A stretch of DNA of 64,000 nt from Pedobacter fastidiosus (GTDB lineage: Bacteria > Bacteroidota > Bacteroidia > Sphingobacteriales > Sphingobacteriaceae). This document shows positions 29,701-37,928 of this stretch, piece by piece. The stretch's first letter is position 1, and the number at the start of each line of letters is the position of its first letter. The notes below the pieces were generated by a model. That model was not told the origin of the DNA, searched no databases, and worked only from the letters and a program-made list of their open reading frames with translations. Location: assembly GCF_014306625.1 (NCBI RefSeq), contig NZ_JACRYL010000016.1, positions 25,509 to 89,508 on the forward strand. The letters run 5' to 3'. Made by a program: the position numbers and the translations under genes.

Positions 29701-30793
29701 AATAGATAGAAAGCTACTTCCCTCGCCCACTTTAATTGACTTACATACCGAAAATAATTTTGTGGCTCCGCAAAATGGCATACAAGAATTGATTTCTAAA
29801 ATATGGTCTGAACACTTGGGAATAAATGAGATCAGTATTAAAGATGATTTTTTTGAGCTTGGTGGGCACTCTATGATTGCGATCAAAGTAATGATTGAGA
29901 TTGAAAAGCAAACAGGCAAACGCCTTCCTCTTGCAAGTTTATTTGATCATCCAACAATAGAAAAAATTTCTACCCAATTAAATCCGAGTGAAGGTAAAAG
30001 ATGGGATTCTTTAGTGCCAATAAAAACTACAGGGACTAAAAACCCCGTTTATCTTATTCATGGTGGTGGTTTAAATGTTTTGGTATTTAGATCAATGTCT
30101 AAATACTTAGATGCAGAACAACCCGTTTATGCGTTGCAAGCTTTAGGTTTGAACGGAGAAACAACACTTTATTATACAATTGAAGAAATAGCGAACAAAT
30201 ACATCTCCGAAATTTTGGAACAAAATCCAGATGGACCATATTTAATTGCGGGGTATTCATTAGGCGGAAAAATTGCTTACGAAATGGCAAATCAATTGCT
30301 AAAAATGGGTAAGAAAATTGAAATGCTCGGGATATTTGATACTTACAACCCCACTTCAAAAACTGGACTAAATAAAATAGCTCTTAAAATAATGAGGCAG
30401 TTGAAGAAAATTCCTTTTATGCTAAATAGATTAACTACTGAACCTAAAGAGACATTAGATTATCAATATTTAATAGCAAAAAATAAAATAAAAAATAAAT
30501 TTACAACTAGCGTTGCCAAAGAAGATGTATTTACTCATGATCCAGAAATTATTCGAAGTTATGATGTTGCCTATGATAGTTATAGAATTAAACCAATTGA
30601 TTTAGAAGTTGATTTGTTTAGGGTTAAGAAAAGAATTTACTTTCTAGATGATCCCATTTACTTAGGATGGAAAGATTATGCCAAACAGGGTATCAATATT
30701 CACGAAGTTCCCGGAGACCATAAAACATTTCTTTTCCCACCAAATGATAAGGAATTTGCAGAAATTTTACAGAAAACATTAGATTCAAAATAG
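26798..30793 (+). CDS. NRPS terminal module: C-A(Asp)-PCP-TE
   Basis: A 1331-residue protein that starts 5 bases after the hybrid gene. The condensation domain (about 30-460) has HHIIGDG (160-166). The adenylation domain (about 475-975) has specificity residues D678 L679 T682 K721 M744 G746 H770 I778 G779 K968, which matches the aspartate code DLTKVGHIGK at nine of ten positions. The carrier serine is Ser1025 in GGHS. The thioesterase (about 1080-1325) has Ser1154 in GYSLGG and His in PGDHKTF. There is no epimerisation domain. It should accept the aminated intermediate from the upstream protein, couple it to L-Asp and release the product by hydrolysis or cyclisation. Confidence 0.93.
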   Translation: MITQELETNFIEVDFDPFEDNKEIEKIINLNESQKEIWLSCIIGGTPANLAYNESVSLQLEGELDLNTFQKSLEYLTQRHESLRAGLSQNGENLIIYKKIIPTIHFEDLSKRNEENIDEILTSFIEDEISIPFDLYNDTLFKIYIHKTKQNTHHFTIIIHHIIGDGWSIGIILEDLSKIYNALLKGEQPKLEPVDQISKYAKEQVDFAKTEEYEITQNFWVDKYKEDVPVLSLPMDFNRPSVRTYEGKRKDQLVDYKLQKAIKNLSNKAHCSVVTTLITLFEVYLYHRSGQEDIILGLPAAGQLATENLNLVGHCVNLLPLRSKIIPELPFLDYLKIRKNEIYDVYEHQKLTFSELLKKIASKRDRANIPLVPVVFNVDMAMDERVKFDGLNHKIFSNPRVCQTFEISLNVNGSKEAMIFEWAYNTQLFSSETIDEMMFEFTALIEKVTSDDQVLIGNAITRSNPFPTVTPNFVDYPKDKNFVDLFEEQAQLNPNKIALRFEESDLSYKFLDEKANQLANYLTAQNIGKNSLVPICLQPSLEMVIAIIGILKAGAAYVPIDPDYPINRIKYLIEECKSTILVSDLFNLSKFENSIQANIIALNNSKSGVWKEKKTFEKATVEANSLVYVIYTSGSTGNPKGVMISHKSLSDYLFGLSNKLPLLRNCKSYALGSAISTDLGNTTLYSALSLGAELHLFAKDRFNDVSYIHDYFKKYSIDFLKIVPSHWKYLMFGKQPLLPNKALMFGGESLPEEFINLIKQAKNTCEIINHYGPTETTIGKLLHIVDQTKDYNGSVPIGQPFSNTSVYVLNSAMKYSPVGVPGELYIGGDGVAEGYLNNLELTNKSFVHNPFSENQHKKIYKTGDLVKWLDNGHIQYLGRIDEQVKIRGNRIELGEIQNILQKYPDVKQSAVIVDETDVDNKQLIAYIVSESELDKEKIIQFLRSQLPEYMIPRTLVKVDKIPLTSNGKIDRKLLPSPTLIDLHTENNFVAPQNGIQELISKIWSEHLGINEISIKDDFFELGGHSMIAIKVMIEIEKQTGKRLPLASLFDHPTIEKISTQLNPSEGKRWDSLVPIKTTGTKNPVYLIHGGGLNVLVFRSMSKYLDAEQPVYALQALGLNGETTLYYTIEEIANKYISEILEQNPDGPYLIAGYSLGGKIAYEMANQLLKMGKKIEMLGIFDTYNPTSKTGLNKIALKIMRQLKKIPFMLNRLTTEPKETLDYQYLIAKNKIKNKFTTSVAKEDVFTHDPEIIRSYDVAYDSYRIKPIDLEVDLFRVKKRIYFLDDPIYLGWKDYAKQGINIHEVPGDHKTFLFPPNDKEFAEILQKTLDSK

Positions 30794-30806
30794 GTATTGA
30801 TCTCAA

Positions 30807-31505
30807 ATGCATCAGCCCTTAATCGACCATATTATTTGGAGAAAATTCAGCAAAGAAGAAGATTTAAATTCTAAGGAAACTCATGTTTTCAGCATTCTTA
30901 TTGATAAATATTTTGAGGAAATACAAGATTATAAATCCATTTTAAGCATCGAAGAATTAGCTAAAAGCGAAAAATATCAGCACTATAACTCCAAGATAAC
31001 CTACATCACCAGCAGATATTTTATTCGAAAAACATTATGCCTATTTACCAATGAAACTGATCCATCAAGGATTCGTTTTCATTATAAGGAAAATAAAAAG
31101 CTTGCTGTAGATGATATTGAATTTAACATTTCGCACAGTGGAAATATTTTATTGGTTGCAATAAATACATCAACAATTGGGGTTGATGTTGAATTAATTA
31201 AGAAAGATTTCGATTTTGATCCGATATTAGAAACCTGCTTTAATTTGAATGAAATTAAGGTAATTAACCAATCTGAAGATAAGTTATTGAGATTCTATAA
31301 TCTTTGGACAAGAAAGGAAGCTTTACTAAAAGCAACTGGAGAAGGTTTGGTTGATAACCTCTCGGAAATAGCTTGTCTGCTCAATCCTATCTCTAGAAAT
31401 GGCTTAGATTATCAAATCCAAAGTTTTATTATTGATCAGAATTATATTGCCTCTTTGGCCGTACTTAGCCATTCGAATTTAAGCGTTAACTATTGGCGAT
31501 ACTAA
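30807..31505 (+). CDS. 4'-phosphopantetheinyl transferase (Sfp type)
   Basis: A 232-residue enzyme that attaches the phosphopantetheine arm of CoA to carrier domains, here the three carrier domains of the two upstream proteins. Motifs are FNISHSG (106-112), GVDVE (125-129, Mg-binding acids) and WTRKEALLKATGEG (167-180). It starts 14 bases after the NRPS gene and is clearly part of that operon. Having a dedicated activator means the cluster could be self-sufficient after transfer. It converges with the next gene, with three bases between the two stops. Confidence 0.93.
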   Translation: MHQPLIDHIIWRKFSKEEDLNSKETHVFSILIDKYFEEIQDYKSILSIEELAKSEKYQHYNSKITYITSRYFIRKTLCLFTNETDPSRIRFHYKENKKLAVDDIEFNISHSGNILLVAINTSTIGVDVELIKKDFDFDPILETCFNLNEIKVINQSEDKLLRFYNLWTRKEALLKATGEGLVDNLSEIACLLNPISRNGLDYQIQSFIIDQNYIASLAVLSHSNLSVNYWRY

Positions 31506-31508
31506 AAT

Positions 31509-32675
31509 TTATTTTCTTTTTGATTTTTCCCAAGCTGCACTCTGATTCTTTTTAAGATATCTAATAATTCCTGCCACTACAGCATAATTCATTACACAGA
31601 AGTAATAAGGAATAAAAAATGCCTTAATTTTAATGTTTCTTCTTTCGAAGAATAACCCCAAAAGGCTTAGCAAGTAAAATGCAACCTGCGCAAACAATAA
31701 TACTTGGTAGAAGAATATACTAGTTTGAGCAACAATTAAAATATTTAGTACAAAAGCCAGCACCAGTAAAAACGGTGTAATTGTCCACCTTAAAACCCTA
31801 TGCGAGATATATTGAAAAGTAAGTAAAGGGTAATTAAAAGGATTGGCGGCCTTTTTTAACCTAAAAATAGATTGAATCCCACCTGCAGCTATTCTAATTT
31901 TCCTTTTTAGTTCCTCCTTTGTGTCTGCTGAAGCAGTTTCCATTGCATAAGCCTCTGGCTCATAAGCAATAATATATCCATTCTCAGCAATTCGCATTGC
32001 AATCATATGATCATCAATTATTGTATCACTTTCCACAGGCTGATAAAGTGCTGTTCTAATGCTGAATAACTCGCCTGCTGCACCAACATTCGAATATAAT
32101 TCGTAATCCCATTTTTTAAGCATTGATTCATATTTCCAATAAAAACCTTCGCCAGCAGAACTTGCATCAGCTTTTTCATCAACCAGAATTCTTTTTTCGC
32201 CTGCTACCGCTCCTACTTTTTCGTTTTGATAATGTTTAACTAATTCTTTAATGGCTGTTTTATTTAAGAAAGTATTTGCATCTGTAAAAATCATAATCTC
32301 CCCAGTTGCAAACGGAATTGCTCGCTTAATAGCCGCCATTTTCCCCGTACGTTCATTGTTATGCAACAACAAAACTTCGGTATATGGCCTAATCAATTCT
32401 GGTGTTTGATCAGTCGAACCATCTGTAATAAAAACAATCTGAATCTTATCTGTAGGATAATCAAGGATCAGGGTATTTTTAATTTTTTCCAAAATTATGC
32501 CTTCCTCATTCCAAGCTGCAATCAATAAAGTTACCGTTGGTAAATTTTCACTGTATTGAAATTTAACAGGTTTTTTGAATATTCTTTTAATTCGAATGAT
32601 TAAATAGAGCAAAAAGCCATACCCAACAAATGTGTAAACAATTAAAAAAAGTGCAATCCAGAGCGCTATGATCAT
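31509..32675 (-). CDS. Membrane glycosyltransferase family 2 (processive type)
   Basis: A 388-residue GT2 enzyme with one N-terminal membrane segment and three or four at the C-terminus. The GT-A domain contains DGSTD (85-89), TDANT (131-135), and the acidic DDH motif at about 218, followed by KIRIAAGGIQ in place of the usual QxxRW. The layout resembles synthases that elongate and extrude a polysaccharide. It starts 5 bases after the GT2 gene upstream, and the pair is transcribed toward the NRPS cluster, so it more likely belongs to the polysaccharide locus on its right. Confidence 0.85.
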   Translation of the reverse strand: MIIALWIALFLIVYTFVGYGFLLYLIIRIKRIFKKPVKFQYSENLPTVTLLIAAWNEEGIILEKIKNTLILDYPTDKIQIVFITDGSTDQTPELIRPYTEVLLLHNNERTGKMAAIKRAIPFATGEIMIFTDANTFLNKTAIKELVKHYQNEKVGAVAGEKRILVDEKADASSAGEGFYWKYESMLKKWDYELYSNVGAAGELFSIRTALYQPVESDTIIDDHMIAMRIAENGYIIAYEPEAYAMETASADTKEELKRKIRIAAGGIQSIFRLKKAANPFNYPLLTFQYISHRVLRWTITPFLLVLAFVLNILIVAQTSIFFYQVLLFAQVAFYLLSLLGLFFERRNIKIKAFFIPYYFCVMNYAVVAGIIRYLKKNQSAAWEKSKRK

Positions 32676-32680
32676 CTATA

Positions 32681-33592
32681 TTAAATTTTAAAACCTAAAT
32701 TTTTACTGTTTTTTGAGTTAGTGAAATTCCAGAATAATCCTTTGTAAATATATTTTATAAGATCCTTTCTGCCTTTGGATAAATAGGAAAGTGTATCTCT
32801 ACTACAAACCATTAATATATAATACAAACTGAAGCACGTCGTATTTAATAAACCTGTGTTGCGCCTTATAAAAAGCATTCTGTTCCGTGTCATAAAGTAA
32901 GTTTTAATCTTACTTTCTTTACCAACACTCATAGATTCTTTATGGTAAATTTTGCTTTTCCCTGTAAACCAGATTTTTTTTCCTTGTTTTTTAAACTTCT
33001 CACACCAATCTAATTCTTCGTAATAGAGAAAAAATTCTTCTGCCATTAAGCCAACAGCTTCCAAATCAGCCCTTCTACACATCATAGCAGCCCCGTGGCA
33101 GTATCCAGTTTCTCTACTGTCTTGATCATATTGACCATTGTTCATCTGCATATTACCAATGCCCTCATTTCTACAAGTTAGATAGTTCATTTCTGAAAAA
33201 CCCGCATACTGAATCGTTTTGGGTTGATCAAAATATAAAATTAAAGGAGAAATTAAACCAATTTCGGGGTTGGCTTCCATTTCATTTACTAAAACATCAA
33301 TCAGGTTTTCGGTAATTTCTGTATCGTTATTTAGTAATAAAAGATACTTACCAGTGGCCGCTTTAATGCCTAAGTTATTTCCACCGGCAAAGCCTAAGTT
33401 TTTATCAGATCGCATATAAATCAGTTCAGGGTAAATCTGTTTATATTCCTTTTCATGCTCTATCAAACTTCCATTATCGACAAAAATAACCTCTATTGGG
33501 GATTTGAAATTAGACAGTTTTATCGATTCCAAAAAATCGATATTTACCTGATACTGATTGAAATTTACTGTAATAATTGAAACGGGATTCAT
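32681..33592 (-). CDS. Glycosyltransferase family 2 (rhamnosyltransferase-like)
   Basis: A 303-residue soluble or peripheral GT2 with VDNGS (38-42), GFAGGNNLG (67-75) and LLNNDTE (86-92), the set seen in WcaE/rhamnosyltransferase-like enzymes that add single sugars to a lipid-linked glycan. The C-terminal helix with clustered basic residues suggests membrane contact. It is first in a two-gene minus-strand operon, divergent from the ABC transporter gene across 264 bases. Sugar and linkage cannot be told. Confidence 0.86.
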   Translation of the reverse strand: MNPVSIITVNFNQYQVNIDFLESIKLSNFKSPIEVIFVDNGSLIEHEKEYKQIYPELIYMRSDKNLGFAGGNNLGIKAATGKYLLLLNNDTEITENLIDVLVNEMEANPEIGLISPLILYFDQPKTIQYAGFSEMNYLTCRNEGIGNMQMNNGQYDQDSRETGYCHGAAMMCRRADLEAVGLMAEEFFLYYEELDWCEKFKKQGKKIWFTGKSKIYHKESMSVGKESKIKTYFMTRNRMLFIRRNTGLLNTTCFSLYYILMVCSRDTLSYLSKGRKDLIKYIYKGLFWNFTNSKNSKNLGFKI

Positions 33593-33856
33593 TTTGAAGT
33601 AAAAGTAATGAATCTTGGCTACAATATTATAAAACTAATAAAATCACGCTAAAATTATTAGAGAATATTCGCAATAACTCTAAAAAAGGAATAAGATAAA
33701 TAAATTACTAAAAAAATTAAAACACAAGTTGATCTTTAAGTTAATACCTGATTATTTCTTAATTTTTTAGCCTAAAATATTTACCTTTATGGTGTTGTAA
33801 TTTGTTTAATTAAACAACATCTCCTATTGTATTATACTGTATCTCAAAAACCCTAA

Positions 33857-35668
33857 ATGATCAACACTTTTAGCGAAAAAGTAAAAAAACTAACAACAAA
33901 TCTCAATCTAAAAAAAACTCTTCTTTTAGTTTTAAAAGCAGCAAAAGGTTGGCTTATTTTTTCGGTTGTAATGATCTTGGCCGAAACAATTTTATTTCTA
34001 GGCTCCATATATGCGCTCAAAATATTAGTCGATAAAATATCGCATATCAATTTTTCAGATAAAAATTCTGACAGAGATGTTATAAAATATGTTGTTATAG
34101 CAGCTGTATTAGCCATTGGCTATGCAATTGCTAAAGCTATTTCAGCTTACATAACTGAGATACAAGCAACTCGAGTTGCACATTATATTGATGAAAAAAT
34201 ACATTTAACAGCCATTTCTCTAGAACTTTCCTATTTTGAAAGTCCAGATTATTATGATGTTTTAAGCAGGGCAAAAGAAGCAGGTTCTGATCGGCCAAAC
34301 TTAGTGATTACAACTATGCTAGAAATCGCTAAGAACATATTAAACCTAGCCGCAGTTGGCTCTCTAATTTTTACTATAAACTGGGTACTTCTTCCTCTAT
34401 TAGTTGTATTTGTTTTGCCTACTCTTTTTGTTAGGATATATTTTGCCAACAAACAAAATTTATGGAGAATAAAACACACACCTTTAGAAAGAAAATCTGC
34501 GTACTTAAGTAATTTACTTACATCAGATGTATCTGCGAAAGAAATAAGGGCTTTTGGTTTAGGCGATTATCTAAACAATCTTTACAAAAAAATTCGTGTC
34601 GAGGTTTTTCAGCAAAATCTTAAATTATCATATAAAAGAACATTAAGTGAAATTGTGACAACCTCAATGGCTAGTATGGGTTTCTTCGCTTGTATTGGAT
34701 ATATAGCTGTTGGAACCGTTAGAGGTACAACAAGCGTTGGCGATATTGTACTTTTTCTAGTCATATTTCCTCAATCTTTTACACTGATTCAAAATATTTC
34801 TTCAGGTATCTCCATTCTTTATCACAACAATATTTTTATCAACAGCATATTCGAACTGTTCGATTTAAAAACTGAGGAAACAGCTCTTAACAGCTCTAAG
34901 GCAATGGTAGAAAGTCAGGATTTAGATTTAGAACTGAGAAATGTATCCTTTACCTACCCGCATTCTAATAAGCCTACTTTAACCAATATAGATTTAAAAA
35001 TTCCTGCTGGTAAAATTATAGCGATTGTGGGATTAAATGGAGCAGGTAAATCAACTTTGATTAAGCTTTTATGCAAATTATACAAACCAAATTTAGGAGA
35101 AATAACCCTAGGTGAAGTTAATATTAATGAACTTGATGATGCAGATTACCGAAACCAGGTAAGTCCAGTATTCCAAGATTTTTCAAAGTATAATGTTAGT
35201 GCAGAGGATAACATCCGATTCGGGAATATTTCAAAACCCTATTCAGAAGAAGACATTGTCGATGCATCTAAAAAATCTGGAGCACACAGTTTTGTGGAAG
35301 AATTTCCCAATCAATATAAAACTATGATGGGTCGTTTATTTGAAGATGGCCATGAGGTAAGCATTGGTCAATGGCAAAAACTTGCAATTGCCCGGGCATT
35401 GTTTAGCTCGGCAAGAATATTGATTTTTGATGAGGCTACAAGTGCATTGGATGCTGTTGCAGAAAAAGAACTTTATGATTCTTTCCGAAAAAGAATAAGT
35501 AATAGAAGTGCCGTTATTATTAGCCATAGGCATTCGGCTATAAAACATGCCGATTATATTTACGTACTATCTGGAGGTACAATACTGCAACATGGAACAG
35601 ATGAAGAACTGCTAAATATGGAAGGTGATTATGCAAAGCTGTTTAAAACACCAAACCCTTCGATTTAA
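33857..35668 (+). CDS. ABC exporter, fused membrane and ATPase domains
   Basis: A 603-residue half-transporter. The membrane part (about 1-340) has six predicted segments and the nucleotide-binding domain follows. Walker A is GLNGAGKS (392-399), Walker B ILIFDE (521-526) and the switch His557 sits in ISHRHS. The signature motif reads VSIGQWQ (501-507) rather than LSGGQ, a natural variation found in some exporters. It is the first gene of a plus-strand operon and two bases precede the GT4 start. It could flip a glycolipid or terpenoid built by the following genes, or export the neighbouring NRPS product. The operon position favours the first. Confidence 0.9.
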   Translation: MINTFSEKVKKLTTNLNLKKTLLLVLKAAKGWLIFSVVMILAETILFLGSIYALKILVDKISHINFSDKNSDRDVIKYVVIAAVLAIGYAIAKAISAYITEIQATRVAHYIDEKIHLTAISLELSYFESPDYYDVLSRAKEAGSDRPNLVITTMLEIAKNILNLAAVGSLIFTINWVLLPLLVVFVLPTLFVRIYFANKQNLWRIKHTPLERKSAYLSNLLTSDVSAKEIRAFGLGDYLNNLYKKIRVEVFQQNLKLSYKRTLSEIVTTSMASMGFFACIGYIAVGTVRGTTSVGDIVLFLVIFPQSFTLIQNISSGISILYHNNIFINSIFELFDLKTEETALNSSKAMVESQDLDLELRNVSFTYPHSNKPTLTNIDLKIPAGKIIAIVGLNGAGKSTLIKLLCKLYKPNLGEITLGEVNINELDDADYRNQVSPVFQDFSKYNVSAEDNIRFGNISKPYSEEDIVDASKKSGAHSFVEEFPNQYKTMMGRLFEDGHEVSIGQWQKLAIARALFSSARILIFDEATSALDAVAEKELYDSFRKRISNRSAVIISHRHSAIKHADYIYVLSGGTILQHGTDEELLNMEGDYAKLFKTPNPSI

Positions 35669-35670
35669 TT

Positions 35671-36855
35671 ATGGCTGAAAATAAAAAAAAATTAGCGATA
35701 ATAACCTGTTGCTTTGACGATTGGGGAGGAAGCGAAGAGTTGTGGGCAAAAAGCATTCCCTATCTTTTAGATAATGGAATTTCGAATATAACAGTTTACA
35801 AGAATGAAATCAATAAAGATCATCCTGAATTTATTAAACTGATTGATAGAAATATAGTCTTAAAAGAATTATGGCCTCAAACCAGTTTATCAAAATCTGT
35901 TTACTTAAAACTTACCGATTTAATTTATCAGTTTAGTGGAAAGTTAAAAATCAATCGCTACCAGCCAAATCGTGTTGCAAACCAACTGGCTAAACATTTA
36001 AAGAAAAACAAACCCGGGTTTGCCATTATTTCTCAAGGAATAAATTTTGATGGTTTAGCCTATGCTTATGAATGCCTAAAATTAAATATCCCCTATATTA
36101 TAGTTTGCCATAAAGCTGTAGATTTTTATTGGCCTGCCGAAAGTGATCGTAACTTTATGCGAGAAACTTTATTAAAGGCAAAAAAATGTCTCTTCGTTTC
36201 ACAACACAATCTAAATTTAACCGAGGAACAATTTGGAATTAGATTAACAAATAGTGATCTAGTTATTAATCCCGTAAAGGTTGAAATAAATCCTCAACCC
36301 TATCCAGATATTTCTAAAGGCTTTAAGCTGGCTTGCATTGGTCGTTTGTTTGTAATTGATAAAGGGCAGGATATTTTACTGAGAATTTTAAATCAACCAA
36401 AGTGGAGAGAGAGAAATATTTCAGTCTCGTTTATAGGCAAAGGACCAGATAAGGATGGGATTTCGGAAATGGCTAAACTATTAAATATTCAAAATATTTC
36501 TTTCGGAGGGTTTAATGGAGATTTAAAAGAAATTTGGAACCATCACCATGCGTTAATTTTGCCATCTAGAAGTGAGGGCTTACCCCTAACAATAATCGAG
36601 GCAATGTCTTTAGGTAGGGTATCAATCGTTACCAATGCCGGAGGAAATGCTGAGGTACTGGAAGAAGGAATTACTGGTTTTATTGGTGAGTGCAACGAAA
36701 AAGATTTTGAAGAGGCTATGGAAAGAGCTTGGAAAAAGAGAGATGAATGGGAAACAATGGGCCTAAAATCTGCGGAATATATAAGCAAAACCTTACCCAA
36801 AAAACCAGAGAAAATATTCGCCGATTTAGTTACAGAAACTTTAAATAGCAAATAG
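35671..36855 (+). CDS. Glycosyltransferase family 4
   Basis: A 394-residue GT-B enzyme. The N-terminal half starts with the acceptor-site loop CCFDDWGGSEELW (13-25) and the C-terminal half has the retaining-GT motif EGLPLTIIE (Glu302 and Glu310). It lies between the ABC exporter and the terpene-cyclase-like gene with gaps of 2 and 14 bases, so all three were probably selected to act together. It may glycosylate the lipid or terpenoid made by the next two genes, or add a sugar to the exopolysaccharide. Its lack of membrane segments suggests a cytoplasmic-face enzyme. Confidence 0.88.
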   Translation: MAENKKKLAIITCCFDDWGGSEELWAKSIPYLLDNGISNITVYKNEINKDHPEFIKLIDRNIVLKELWPQTSLSKSVYLKLTDLIYQFSGKLKINRYQPNRVANQLAKHLKKNKPGFAIISQGINFDGLAYAYECLKLNIPYIIVCHKAVDFYWPAESDRNFMRETLLKAKKCLFVSQHNLNLTEEQFGIRLTNSDLVINPVKVEINPQPYPDISKGFKLACIGRLFVIDKGQDILLRILNQPKWRERNISVSFIGKGPDKDGISEMAKLLNIQNISFGGFNGDLKEIWNHHHALILPSRSEGLPLTIIEAMSLGRVSIVTNAGGNAEVLEEGITGFIGECNEKDFEEAMERAWKKRDEWETMGLKSAEYISKTLPKKPEKIFADLVTETLNSK

Positions 36856-36869
36856 CTAAAAATCAATAA

Positions 36870-37922
36870 ATGGAGAAAACTGGTAATGATTTGATTGGTA
36901 AAATTGATGATGCAATTGAAAAAGGTATAGATTACCTGTATGAACATCAATTTCCTAACGGAGAATTTTGTTGCTATTACGCTCCAGATGATGAAATGCA
37001 AGAATGGTGCGTTCCAGATAGCACTGTCTTTCCATCAGCGTTAATAGCATGTTGCTTGTTAAAAATCAAAGATTTGCCTAAAGTAAAAAAGATATTAGGC
37101 CTAACTACAGGTTTTTTGCAATATCAAATGATGCGTGGAGGGGTTTGGAGTTATTACACAAAATGGAATCCATTGTTTAAATATTCCCCTGCGGATTTAG
37201 ATGATACCGCAATTGTTTCTTATGCACTGAGAGATCTAGGCATCAATTTTCCTGATAACTCAAAAATTTTTAGCGGAAGTAGAAATAGTAAAGGACTTTT
37301 TTATACTTGGATTGTTTTAAGACCATCTCTAAACAAAGACCTAAATTATTGGAAAGTAACTGGAAGAGAGCTGAAAAGACCAATAGATTCCCTCGCGTTT
37401 TGGTCTCGACATGAAGTTAAGCGAAATGATGTAGATGCAATTGTTAATGCGAACATATTATTTTATTTGGGTTTAAACGAAATAACAAAGCCAATAATTA
37501 ACTACTTAATAGAGATAATTAATAATAACGATGAAGAAACAACAGATAAATGGTATAAAAATCCCTTTGCATTTTATTACTTCGTTTCCAGAAACTATTT
37601 AACCATAAAAGAATTAGAGCCGGTTAGAGACAAAATAATTTCGAAAATTTACAAATTAAAAAATACAGATGGAGGATTTGGCAATAATGCATTTGAAAAC
37701 GCTTTAGCTATATCAACTTTAATTAATTTAAAGCATATCGATTTGCATTTAGAAAAGGCTGTTTGTACTTTATTAAATATGCAATCTAAATCAGGCTATT
37801 GGAAAAGACATATATTTTATTACTCAGGCCCTTCCAAGGTAGTTGGCTGGGGATCGGAAGAAATAATTACCGCTCACTGCATTGAGGCATTAGTAAGTTA
37901 TAGAAATGCAACTTTAATTTAA
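36870..37922 (+). CDS. QW-repeat alpha/alpha-barrel protein, terpene-cyclase-like (DxDD motif)
   Basis: A 350-residue protein with three QW-type repeats: QFPNGEF near residue 27, QMMRGGVW at 86-93 and QSKSGYW near the C-terminus. It also has DLDDTA (109-114), which matches the DxDD(TA) acid motif of class II terpene cyclases such as squalene-hopene cyclase (DVDDTA). The length is that of one barrel domain, about half a squalene cyclase, as in single-beta-domain cyclases. The next gene encodes a UbiA prenyltransferase, 6 bases away. I infer protonation-initiated cyclisation of a prenyl chain. Alternatives are a non-catalytic prenyl-binding barrel or a protein-prenyltransferase-beta-like fold. 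Confidence 0.6.
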   Translation: MEKTGNDLIGKIDDAIEKGIDYLYEHQFPNGEFCCYYAPDDEMQEWCVPDSTVFPSALIACCLLKIKDLPKVKKILGLTTGFLQYQMMRGGVWSYYTKWNPLFKYSPADLDDTAIVSYALRDLGINFPDNSKIFSGSRNSKGLFYTWIVLRPSLNKDLNYWKVTGRELKRPIDSLAFWSRHEVKRNDVDAIVNANILFYLGLNEITKPIINYLIEIINNNDEETTDKWYKNPFAFYYFVSRNYLTIKELEPVRDKIISKIYKLKNTDGGFGNNAFENALAISTLINLKHIDLHLEKAVCTLLNMQSKSGYWKRHIFYYSGPSKVVGWGSEEIITAHCIEALVSYRNATLI

Positions 37923-37928
37923 AAACTT

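Noticed and set aside
29485..29919. 144-codon minus-strand frame inside the NRPS gene
   Set aside because: Fully antisense to the well-supported A-PCP region with intact motifs; no independent start signal or similarity recognised.
36543..37001. 152-codon minus-strand frame across the GT4/cyclase-like junction
   Set aside because: Antisense to two well-supported genes and Ser/Phe/Ile-rich as expected for a shadow frame.
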